Origin: a virus
Strand: one strand, 5' to 3'
DNA: 43,683 nucleotides
IMG/VR virus record: IMGVR_UViG_3300037333_000005
Location: 1-43,683 of that record
Shown: in pieces, positions 36,897 through 43,683 of the stretch
How positions within the stretch are numbered: the first letter of the stretch is position 1
Layout: the number at the start of each line of letters is the position of its first letter
Notes under the pieces: generated by a model
The model's database searches: none
Told to the model about the DNA's origin: nothing
The model's input: the letters and a program-made list of their open reading frames with translations, nothing else
Program-made: the position numbers and the translations under genes

Positions 36897-39800
36897 ATGG
36901 ATAATATGATAAATAAAGGAGCTATGTTTGAAGATAACGTAGCTACACCTAATACACGGGCAACAGCACCAGAGGATTACTATAGTGACTATGACTATAA
37001 TGATAACGATAGTATGGTGCTTAGAGCTGCTTACAACAGTAGTTCTGTAACTGCTGCTATAGTAAACAACCTAGGAGATGACGCAAGTCTACGTTATACT
37101 AACGAGGCTGTAGAAGCTGAAAAGAACTCTGGGTTTGAGTTCTCTTGGGATAAACCTGAAGTCCTTGATTATGTACATAGTCTACCTGATGATATACAGG
37201 AACAGTTGTCAGGTAGCTCAACTTCTATGACAGAGTTAGTATCTAAAGTAGCTAGAATACAGAAAATGGAAGAAAACAATGAAGTATTGTATGCTAACTA
37301 CGGTGCTGTTGGTTCTTTTGCACTACAAGCAGCTACTGGGATATTTGACTGGGACTCTGTAGTTCCATTAGGCCTACTTGGTAAAACTAAAAAGTTCCTT
37401 GACTTAGCAAAAGTATCTGGAGTAGCTAGAAGAACATCAGCGTTTGCAGTAGCAGGTGGGATAGAGTCTTTTGCATCTGATGCCGTGTATCAATATGTAC
37501 AAGGAACAGATAATAGTGATGAACGATTATATAGTTTTATAGGTGGTAGTGTATTATCGGCTGCTGCTAGTAAGTGGATGATGGATGTAACACCAGATAA
37601 AACGAAGATGTCTGTTGAAGACCCTGTATATGGACATAGAGAACCAACACCAGAGGAGTTAGCAACTGCTAAGGTATCTGATGGTAGTCTTAAAGTAGAA
37701 GCCTCTGAAGAGAAACTTAAAGAACATACAGAGAAGATTACAAAGCTTAAACAACGGCTTGGTATTGTTGATAAAGATAATACAGTAAAAAAGGGAAGTT
37801 TTAAAGACATAGGTAAGAAAACTACAGAGCAACATAAGAGTTCTATAGTTAAAGCTAAAGGTAATCTAAAAGATGAAGAGATTAGATTGACTAAACACAC
37901 CAATAGCCTTGTAGCTGAAAACAGACAGTTAGAAAAGCAAGTGATTAACCATAAACGATATGAAGCTCGTAAAAAGTTCGATGAAGCTAAAGATACACAC
38001 GAGAAAGCTTCAGAAGAGTTAGCTTCGCATATGAAATCTAAGAAGAAGATTATAACTCAACAAAATACTTTAATAAAGAGACTAAAGACTTTAGAAGCTA
38101 AACGTAATCAGAACTCTAAGACTCAGGTAAAGATTAAAGAAGTCAACAAAGCTATTATAGATAATAGTAAAATGTTAGATAACTCTAAGAAAACTGAGCT
38201 TGAATTGGAGAATAAAGTAGAGATAGCTAAAAGACTTAGAGAGAGAAGTAAAGTAACTATAGGTAAACACTATAAACCTGTGGGTTCTATCGATAAAGTT
38301 AAAGAGAGATTAACTAAGAATAAGCAAACTATAGCTGATAATACTAAGAGATTACAAGATACTAAGGTAACTAGAGAAAGATTAGGTAAGTTACATAAAG
38401 AACTTACACCTAAAACAAAAGAGTTACAGCTTAATGTAAATACAGCTTTAAAAAGATTTAATAACGCTTCAGAAGAGTTAGAGAATATAGCTGAAACTGT
38501 ATTAGATGCTAAATATGAAGATGTAAAACTACAGTTGAATTGGTTTGAGAAAGCTATGTTATGGACACCAGGGAGTTATTTATTTAAGTCAGAGAATAAA
38601 ACTTTAAATGGCATTGGTAGAAAGCTTATAGCACCTTACAAACCCGAGAAAAACTCTAAAGGTGAATATATGCCTACTAGACCTAATGCTATGTTCTATA
38701 AACAACAGTTTAGTAATTACCATAGAGAGATGTATGTTAAGACTTTACAAGCTTTTAATAAAGCAGTTAAAGACGAGGACTACAAAGGTAAATATGAACA
38801 GTTTATGGAAGATGTAGGTACTGAGTATCGTAAAGCTTCTACAAAGGCCCTTAAAGAAGCACACGAGAGTATATCTAGTAATCTTACAGACGCTGAACTA
38901 CTAGAGGCACTTACTAAAGCTGAAAGCTCTTTAAACATAGAGTATAAACATGGTATTACTGGTATTAATGATGCAGCTAAAGCAGTTAAAGAATACTTAC
39001 TTAAATATGGTAAAGCTGGTAAAGACCTTAAAGCAACAGGTATGGAAAATGTAATATTAAATGGGAGTTACCTAAGTAGGAACTTTAATTATAAAGCTAT
39101 AGAAGCTATAGGTAGAGATAAAGCAATAGCTAAACTAGCTCAAGCTATGAGAGAGCATCCAGTTAATGTCCATCTAGGTGGTGAAGAACTCCTAGAAGAA
39201 GCTACACACATCATAAACAAAGTAAGTGATAGAGGTGTTTTATATGACTCGCTTATAGGTGTTGATGATACTAATGTAAAAAGTCCTTCAGCAACACGGG
39301 GCAGAACTATAAGTTTCTATGAAGCTGATGTAGCTGATATACTAAATAAAGACTTAAATAATGATTTATTAGCTTATAATTATAAGATGTCTGGTAGATT
39401 AGCGTTGAAGAAAGCTTTAGGTGTTGATACTAGAGCACAAGTTACTGAATTATATAGTAAACTGCTTAATGAACAGGGACTTAATGCTAATGATATTAAA
39501 AACCTTAATGCTGTTGTAGATACAGTGCTAGGAACTAGGGAGATAATGAAGAACCCTACTTCACTTGCTAACACGGCTATGAGAATGGCTACTAAAGCTA
39601 ATAGTATTATCTATGGTGCTAATTTTGGTATTACATCACTAACAGAGATGGCTAATATTGTAGGAACTACAGGGATAAAGAATACACTTGGATTACACTT
39701 TGACTCTATAAATAGTGCGTTTAAAATGGCTAAAGGAGAAAATGTACCTATAGAGTGGATTAATGAGTTACAATCAGTAGGGTTGTTAGGTGATATTGTA

Positions 39801-40733
39801 CACGGACTACACATGCAGAGATATGATATGTCAGAGAGTATTTCAACTGCCAATGCGTTAGAGAAATCACTAGATTTTGGACAACACTTTGTACATAAGA
39901 TAAGTGGGTTACAACATACTACGGAGGCTCAAAGAGCTATAACTATAGGTGCTGGTTTTAATGATATTACATCAATGGCTAAGAAATTAGAATTGACTGA
40001 AACAGATAAGATGAGATTAGCAACATATGGGCTATCTATGGACGACCTTAATCAAGTACGTAATCTAGTAGATACAGGAGTGGTTAAATATGATGATAGT
40101 GGTAAATTACTATCGTTTGGTTTTAATCAATGGGACGAGGCTCTACAGGAAAAGATACAGTCAGGACTATATACACACTTAGGTAATACTGTATTACACC
40201 CTGATGGAACTAATCTACCTATGTTTGCTACAGACCCTAATAGTTTTTTAGCTAAGATTACATTACAGTTTATGAGGTTTCCTATGGCGTCACATGAAAA
40301 ATTGTTCCTAAGAGGACTGTCACAAATGGACTCAAGACAAGTAACAGGTATAATAAGTTCACTGGCATTGTTTACATTAGTAGCTAAAGTAAAAGACTTA
40401 GGTAAAGAAGATGAACGCTATGATTTAGACACAGAAGACGGTGTTAATAATCTAGTAGGTTACTTAGCATCTAATATGTATTTTGGAGGTTCTTTTGTAA
40501 CAGCAGCAGATACAATAAGTTCATTCTTAACAGGACATCAATTACATTCTGCTTATAGTCAAGGTACTGGTAGTGTACTTGGTGTTACTAATGCTACCTA
40601 CGGTAGTTTTCAAAGAGCTTCTAATAAGATGGTAAAAGGTAAATATATGGACGCTTTTACAACACTACAGAACCCTGCGTGGCATATACCTATATTAGGT
40701 GAAATCACGAAGGAATATTTAAAAGAGGATTAA
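36897..40733 (+). CDS. Internal virion protein, T7 gp16-like
   Basis: 1278 aa (T7 gp16 1318). Enters the host membrane during ejection. Helical, with two hydrophobic segments near 140-190 (YGAVGSFALQAATGIFDWDS and ARRTSAFAVAGGIESFASDA) and a very long Lys/Glu-rich coiled coil (about 260-520), then helical domains to the end. I see no lytic-transglycosylase active site, although T7 gp16 has one at its N-terminus, so cell-wall cutting may be done by another protein. Rests on size, order and composition. Confidence 0.83.
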   Translation: MDNMINKGAMFEDNVATPNTRATAPEDYYSDYDYNDNDSMVLRAAYNSSSVTAAIVNNLGDDASLRYTNEAVEAEKNSGFEFSWDKPEVLDYVHSLPDDIQEQLSGSSTSMTELVSKVARIQKMEENNEVLYANYGAVGSFALQAATGIFDWDSVVPLGLLGKTKKFLDLAKVSGVARRTSAFAVAGGIESFASDAVYQYVQGTDNSDERLYSFIGGSVLSAAASKWMMDVTPDKTKMSVEDPVYGHREPTPEELATAKVSDGSLKVEASEEKLKEHTEKITKLKQRLGIVDKDNTVKKGSFKDIGKKTTEQHKSSIVKAKGNLKDEEIRLTKHTNSLVAENRQLEKQVINHKRYEARKKFDEAKDTHEKASEELASHMKSKKKIITQQNTLIKRLKTLEAKRNQNSKTQVKIKEVNKAIIDNSKMLDNSKKTELELENKVEIAKRLRERSKVTIGKHYKPVGSIDKVKERLTKNKQTIADNTKRLQDTKVTRERLGKLHKELTPKTKELQLNVNTALKRFNNASEELENIAETVLDAKYEDVKLQLNWFEKAMLWTPGSYLFKSENKTLNGIGRKLIAPYKPEKNSKGEYMPTRPNAMFYKQQFSNYHREMYVKTLQAFNKAVKDEDYKGKYEQFMEDVGTEYRKASTKALKEAHESISSNLTDAELLEALTKAESSLNIEYKHGITGINDAAKAVKEYLLKYGKAGKDLKATGMENVILNGSYLSRNFNYKAIEAIGRDKAIAKLAQAMREHPVNVHLGGEELLEEATHIINKVSDRGVLYDSLIGVDDTNVKSPSATRGRTISFYEADVADILNKDLNNDLLAYNYKMSGRLALKKALGVDTRAQVTELYSKLLNEQGLNANDIKNLNAVVDTVLGTREIMKNPTSLANTAMRMATKANSIIYGANFGITSLTEMANIVGTTGIKNTLGLHFDSINSAFKMAKGENVPIEWINELQSVGLLGDIVHGLHMQRYDMSESISTANALEKSLDFGQHFVHKISGLQHTTEAQRAITIGAGFNDITSMAKKLELTETDKMRLATYGLSMDDLNQVRNLVDTGVVKYDDSGKLLSFGFNQWDEALQEKIQSGLYTHLGNTVLHPDGTNLPMFATDPNSFLAKITLQFMRFPMASHEKLFLRGLSQMDSRQVTGIISSLALFTLVAKVKDLGKEDERYDLDTEDGVNNLVGYLASNMYFGGSFVTAADTISSFLTGHQLHSAYSQGTGSVLGVTNATYGSFQRASNKMVKGKYMDAFTTLQNPAWHIPILGEITKEYLKED

Positions 40734-40736
40734 AAT

Positions 40737-40985
40737 ATGGCAAAAGCTAGTTTAGAGAGTTTAAATACTCTCCACGACTTAGTGGCTAAAGAATTAGCTA
40801 AGGGTCTTCAAGACCCTAAGATACTCTCAGCTGCTATAAAGTTCTTAAAAGATAATGATATTACTGCTGATTTAATGACTAATGAGAGTGAAAACTCTCT
40901 AGGAAGTGCAATCAGAGAGCATTTAAAGATGCCAAGCAAGACAGAGAAGCTATCTGTTGATGATATGATGGCTATGGGGGCGTAA
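40737..40985 (+). CDS. Terminase small subunit, T7 gp18-like
   Basis: 82 aa (T7 gp18 89). Helps the large subunit recognise and package concatemers. The LAKGLQDPKILSAAIKFLKD block (about 20-40) follows the gp18 pattern of 'l...l.dp..l.aai.fLk.n.i', and the tail is acidic. The position just upstream of the large subunit is as in T7. Confidence 0.85.
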   Translation: MAKASLESLNTLHDLVAKELAKGLQDPKILSAAIKFLKDNDITADLMTNESENSLGSAIREHLKMPSKTEKLSVDDMMAMGA

Positions 40986-40999
40986 AGCCATTTTAAGGC

Positions 41000-41065
41000 A
41001 CCTAGAAGGTCATAAGTCTTTCTAGGTAACCTATGGGTCTCCTGAGGGCTTTAAAAGCTCTTAGG
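41000..41065 (+). terminator. Two hairpins between the terminase genes
   Basis: ACCTAGAA (41000-41007) pairs with TTCTAGGT (41020-41027). Further on CCTGAGGGCTT (41041-41051), loop TAA, AAGCTCTTAGG (41055-41065) form an 11-bp stem with two G-U pairs. No strong T-run. They probably separate or stabilise the two transcripts; the terL gene has its own AGGAGG site (41096-41101). Confidence 0.45.
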
Positions 41066-41106
41066 TGTCTTATAGACAATAATTACAATAAACTTAGGAG
41101 GTTTAT

Positions 41107-42840
41107 ATGGATAACACTAAACAGCAAGAATTAGAATTACAAGCTATTACAGATTTTAGAGTATTTGCTATGTTAGTATGGGAACATCTACGGATGCCTA
41201 GACCTACTGAAATGCAATTCTATATAGCTGATTTCTTACAAGAAAAGCACCCAAGAAAATTCTTAGCTGCCTTAAGAGGTATAGGTAAGACTTACCTTGG
41301 TGGTACTTACGCTTGTTGGAAGTTACTGAGAAACCCTAATGAAAAGATACTTGTTGTATCTCAAAGTGGAACACACTCAGACGCTATTGCTCAGTTTATT
41401 CGTAAGCTGATAGATACTATGCCTATGTTAATACATTTAAAACCTGATATGGGTAAAGGACATAGAACATCTATAACTAGCTTTGATGTTGGTGGCAGTG
41501 ATATTACTGTACAACCTAGTGTTAAATCTCTGGGGATTACAAGTCAGTTACAAGGGAATCGTGCATCATTATTAATCTCAGATGATATTGAAGGTAAACA
41601 GAACTCTGCTACAGAAGTTAGGAGAGAACAACTATCATTACAAGCAGCTGAATTTGAGGCTATATTAATGACTACTGATGATGCAGAGATATTAGTTTTA
41701 GGTACTTACCAAGGTGCAGAAAGTATATACCACGGTTTTACAAAAGATGGTTATGTAACTAGAGTATTCCCAGCTAGATACCCTCAAGATACATCTATTT
41801 ATAATGGTTGTTTAGCTCCTTACATAGAAGAGAGATGTAATACACAACCTGAACTTATAGGACAGCCTATAGATACAAGATTTACAGATGAAGATTTAAT
41901 CCGTAGGGAAAATAGATATGGTAAGTCAGAGTTTAACTTACAGTTTCAACTAGATACATCACTAAATGATGCTAATAAATATCCATTGAAACAGTCTGAT
42001 TTAATAGTAACTGATTTAGATACATTTGAAGGACCATCTGCAATAACTTGGAGTTCTGAGAGTTCTAAGGAGATACAACAGATACCTAATGTAGGTTTTA
42101 GAGGGGATAAATTACATAGACCAGGAACTATATCAACCGACCTTAAACAATATGAAGGAGTTATATTAGCGATTGACCCTAGTGGTACAGGTTCAGATGA
42201 GACTGGTTGGTGTGTAATAGCCCACTTACTTGGTAGATTATATGTATTAGACTTTGGTGGTTTCAATGGTGGATATACTGAAGAGAACTTAATGTTCTTA
42301 GCCAATAAAGCTAAAGAGTTCAAAGTACACGACATCTATATAGAGCAAAACTTTGGGGATGGTATGTATAGAGCCTTATTAGCACCCATAGTTAACTCGG
42401 TGTATCCTTGTAATATAGAAGAGGTTAGAGTAAATACACAAAAAGAGGTTAGGATAATAGATACATTAGAGCCTATAATGAATCAGCATAGGTTAATATT
42501 TAACTATAGTTCAGTTCACAATGATGTAAATAGTGCTATAGGAGACCCTAAGAAGTTGATGTACTCATTGATGTTTCAACTATCACATATCACTAGAGAT
42601 AGACAGTCATTACGACATGACGATAGACTGGATGTATTAGCATTAGGTGTTAGTTATTGGTTGGAACGAGATGTACTTGAACAGAACCTTGATAATGCCT
42701 TAGCAGCTTATAGGTCTAAACAGCTTGACAAACAACTTAAAGACTTTATAAGGAGTTACAAAACTAATCCATTGAATAAATCTAGGTTTGGTAGTGGTAA
42801 TAAACCTAAAGCCCTTGAAGGACTTAGAGGATATAGTTAA
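41107..42840 (+). CDS. Terminase large subunit, T7 gp19-like
   Basis: 577 aa (T7 gp19 586). ATPase motor and nuclease that packages DNA. Walker A ALRGIGKTY with K61; Walker B LLISDDIE (D159, D160, E162); NRASLLI lies just before. RNase H-like nuclease with AIDPSGTGSDE (D357 first metal ligand), IYIEQNFGDG (about 413-422), and the late RHDDRLDVLALG (about 502-513). AGGAGG about 5 nt upstream of ATG. The best marker for phylogenetic placement. Confidence 0.97.
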   Translation: MDNTKQQELELQAITDFRVFAMLVWEHLRMPRPTEMQFYIADFLQEKHPRKFLAALRGIGKTYLGGTYACWKLLRNPNEKILVVSQSGTHSDAIAQFIRKLIDTMPMLIHLKPDMGKGHRTSITSFDVGGSDITVQPSVKSLGITSQLQGNRASLLISDDIEGKQNSATEVRREQLSLQAAEFEAILMTTDDAEILVLGTYQGAESIYHGFTKDGYVTRVFPARYPQDTSIYNGCLAPYIEERCNTQPELIGQPIDTRFTDEDLIRRENRYGKSEFNLQFQLDTSLNDANKYPLKQSDLIVTDLDTFEGPSAITWSSESSKEIQQIPNVGFRGDKLHRPGTISTDLKQYEGVILAIDPSGTGSDETGWCVIAHLLGRLYVLDFGGFNGGYTEENLMFLANKAKEFKVHDIYIEQNFGDGMYRALLAPIVNSVYPCNIEEVRVNTQKEVRIIDTLEPIMNQHRLIFNYSSVHNDVNSAIGDPKKLMYSLMFQLSHITRDRQSLRHDDRLDVLALGVSYWLERDVLEQNLDNALAAYRSKQLDKQLKDFIRSYKTNPLNKSRFGSGNKPKALEGLRGYS

Positions 42841-42852
42841 AACCTCTCTGAG

Positions 42853-42868
42853 GCCCTCTGTTGAGGGC
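42853..42868 (+). terminator. Intrinsic terminator after the terminase gene
   Basis: GCCCTC (42853-42858), TGTT loop, GAGGGC (42863-42868), then TTTAGAAGCTATTTT. It lies 12 nt after the stop codon and 22 nt before the right-end promoter. Confidence 0.6.
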
Positions 42869-42890
42869 TTTAGAAGCTATTTTGTACTTT

Positions 42891-42907
42891 GACTGGACAT
42901 AATAGGA
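42891..42907 (+). promoter_or_regulatory. Candidate phage RNA polymerase promoter (copy 3)
   Basis: GACTGGACATAATAGGA, preceded by TTT (42888-42890): 14 identical bases with copy 2 (18963), then RTARGA. It is flanked by terminators, like T7 phi-OR near the right end, and may initiate the right-end transcript or replication. Confidence 0.65.
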
Positions 42908-42922
42908 GAAGAACATACTAAA

Positions 42923-43000
42923 ATGATAACAAACATAAAGTTTACTATCGTTCTATATGATGCTGCTTCACTAGAAACATTGACTCATACTATTCTTTAA
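42923..43000 (+). CDS. Micro-ORF, 25 aa (right-end paralogue 1)
   Basis: Begins MITNIKFTIVLYDAASLETL. Translation start region AGGAGAAGAACATACTAAA is closely repeated at 43155, before another micro-ORF that begins MKNNIK. It sits between a phage promoter and a terminator, so it has a complete transcription unit of its own. T7 also has a small gene (19.5) here. Function unknown. Confidence 0.45.
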   Translation: MITNIKFTIVLYDAASLETLTHTIL

Positions 43001-43001
43001 T

Positions 43002-43025
43002 GAGCCCTCTTGCCTCCGAGGGTTC
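43002..43025 (+). terminator. Terminator-like hairpin
   Basis: GAGCCCTC (43002-43009) pairs with GAGGGTTC (43018-43025), one G-U pair, followed by TTTAAAG. Closes the micro-ORF unit. Confidence 0.5.
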
Positions 43026-43044
43026 TTTAAAGTATATGCTGAGT

Positions 43045-43140
43045 GATATACACTACGATGTTACAATCATAGAATAATACTTTTGCAGGTACTATGGTAG
43101 TAAGGCTTGATGCACCTCGTGACCTCTTGTAGTGTGTATC
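43045..43140. repeat. Long-range inverted repeat, right end
   Basis: GATATACACTACGA (43045-43058) is complementary to TTGTAGTGTGTATC (43127-43140) in 12 of 14 positions; the other two form G-U pairs. The 68-nt interval has no ORF. It could form a large stem-loop RNA or a DNA cruciform near the terminal repeat. Confidence 0.5.
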
Positions 43141-43170
43141 GTTTCTAGGGATGCAGAAGAACAAAACTAA

Positions 43171-43338
43171 ATGAAAAACAACATAAAGACTATGGTAGCT
43201 CTGTTTAGATTCCTAGAGTTTCCTACAAGATGCTTGTATCTCTGTTTGGATTCCTTAGGAACCTTACAGAACAAACTACTAATAACTACTTATTGTAATC
43301 ACATAATACTATGTTACAATAGCTCTAGGATACTTTAA
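43171..43338 (+). CDS. Small ORF, 55 aa (right-end paralogue 2)
   Basis: Begins MKNNIKTMVALFRFLEFPTR; hydrophobic and Cys-containing, with a C-terminal TYCNHIILCYN. The start region AGAAGAACAAAACTAAATG (43155-43173) closely repeats that of the micro-ORF at 42923, suggesting a duplicated unit. The ribosome site AGAAGA is weak. An internal 29-bp imperfect repeat (43199 and 43240) lies in its coding region. Expression is uncertain. Confidence 0.4.
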   Translation: MKNNIKTMVALFRFLEFPTRCLYLCLDSLGTLQNKLLITTYCNHIILCYNSSRIL

Positions 43339-43556
43339 GAATCTTCTAGGTGTTTCAAAAATACCTCAGAAATTCCAAGGGGTATCATCAAAATCACAGA
43401 GCCTCAAAGTCCCCCATAAGGGTCTAAAACTCACTTCAAGACACTCTAAGTTCTTCAAGATATCCCTGAGATGCCTATCATAATGTATCTTAAATTTCTA
43501 TAAGATACCTACAAATCTCTTAAGGTGTTACAAATCACTACATATTACCTTACTAT
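43339..43556 (+). other. Non-coding stretch before the terminal repeat
   Basis: No ORF above about 30 codons. It is rich in short repeated words: TCTTCTAGG, TCTTAAG/CTTTAAG, and TCTATAAGATACC (43499), recalling TCTATAAGATACT at 1885. T7 has arrays of short repeats beside its terminal repeats, which help concatemer processing, so a similar role is possible. Confidence 0.5.
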
Positions 43557-43683
43557 TGTTACTAATCTACACATCCACTAAGCCACTCCAGGTAATCTCT
43601 AAGCCCTTTAAGTATTCTTTAAGCTTCCTTTCGATAACCTCTATCTTTCTTTAATGCACCTAGTCAAACATAACATTCCCTAA
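43557..43683. repeat. Right copy of 127-bp terminal direct repeat
   Basis: Identical to bases 1-127. In a circular map this joins the right end directly to the early region, giving a non-coding span of about 1.6 kb from terminase to the first gene (apart from the two tiny ORFs). Confidence 0.95.

Noticed and set aside
37490-37903. 137-codon minus-strand open frame in the gp16-like gene
   Set aside because: Antisense to a coiled-coil region; the product is hydrophobic only because Lys/Glu codons read backwards as Leu, Phe and Ser.
16005-41475. Extra GGACATA words inside coding sequences (about 16006, 37630, 41457)
   Set aside because: They match only 7-9 bases of the promoter motif, lie inside genes, and are expected by chance at this composition.
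1-43683. Prophage or lysogeny functions
   Set aside because: I find no integrase, repressor-operator pair or attachment-site arrangement. The HTH-like protein at 1946 alone is not enough to suggest lysogeny.
1-43683. CRISPR arrays or tRNA genes
   Set aside because: No regularly spaced repeats of suitable length and no cloverleaf with intact arms were seen on either strand.

Overview
This window looks like one complete genome of a T7-like podovirus (Autographiviridae type). It is AT-rich (roughly one third G+C by eye). Every confident gene lies on the + strand, and the first and last 127 bases are identical. The phage encodes its own single-subunit RNA polymerase, a T7-type replication set and a T7-type virion set. 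The host cannot be named from sequence alone. Strong AGGAGG-type ribosome binding sites and a consensus sigma70 promoter (TTGACA-17-TATACT) point to a bacterium with ordinary sigma70 and Shine-Dalgarno signals. AT richness and ThyX would fit a marine or Campylobacterota-like host, but this is only a guess.

Layout. 1-890: non-coding left end with two sigma70-like promoters and a long hairpin-rich leader. 891-6253: early and metabolic genes, mostly small unknowns. Exceptions are a Gp88-like protein carrying a CX3CX2C radical-SAM-type motif, an ATP-dependent DNA ligase and the flavin-dependent thymidylate synthase ThyX. 6296-18758: RNA polymerase, ssDNA-binding protein, RusA-like resolvase, primase-helicase, family A DNA polymerase, class I ribonucleotide reductase (nrdA and nrdB separated by an HNH endonuclease), a MazG-like and a MazZ-like nucleotide pyrophosphohydrolase, and a 5'-3' exonuclease. 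18915-19188: terminator, phage-type promoter and repeats that separate the replication and virion regions. 19189-25005: connector, scaffold, capsid followed by a terminator, a second HNH gene and tail tube A. 25005-33419: tail nozzle, two tail fibre proteins, a fibre-chaperone-like protein and the lysis cassette. 33459-42840: a cupin-like protein, internal virion proteins equivalent to gp14, gp15 and gp16, and the terminase subunits. 42841-43683: right end with terminators, a promoter, two tiny related ORFs and repeats.

How it works together. Host RNA polymerase probably starts at the left promoters and makes the phage RNA polymerase. That enzyme would then read from a motif GACTRGACATARTARGA, found just after the second early gene, before the virion region, and after the terminase gene. 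DNA ligase, ThyX, RNR and the two pyrophosphohydrolases would shape the deoxynucleotide pool for the phage replisome.

Most notable: the repeated candidate phage promoter; a 270-bp patch with foreign codon usage over DNA polymerase motif B; two related HNH genes inserted at RNR and behind the capsid; the radical-SAM-like early gene; a duplicated micro-gene unit at the right end; and about a dozen translationally coupled ORFs under 60 codons that standard gene callers would miss.
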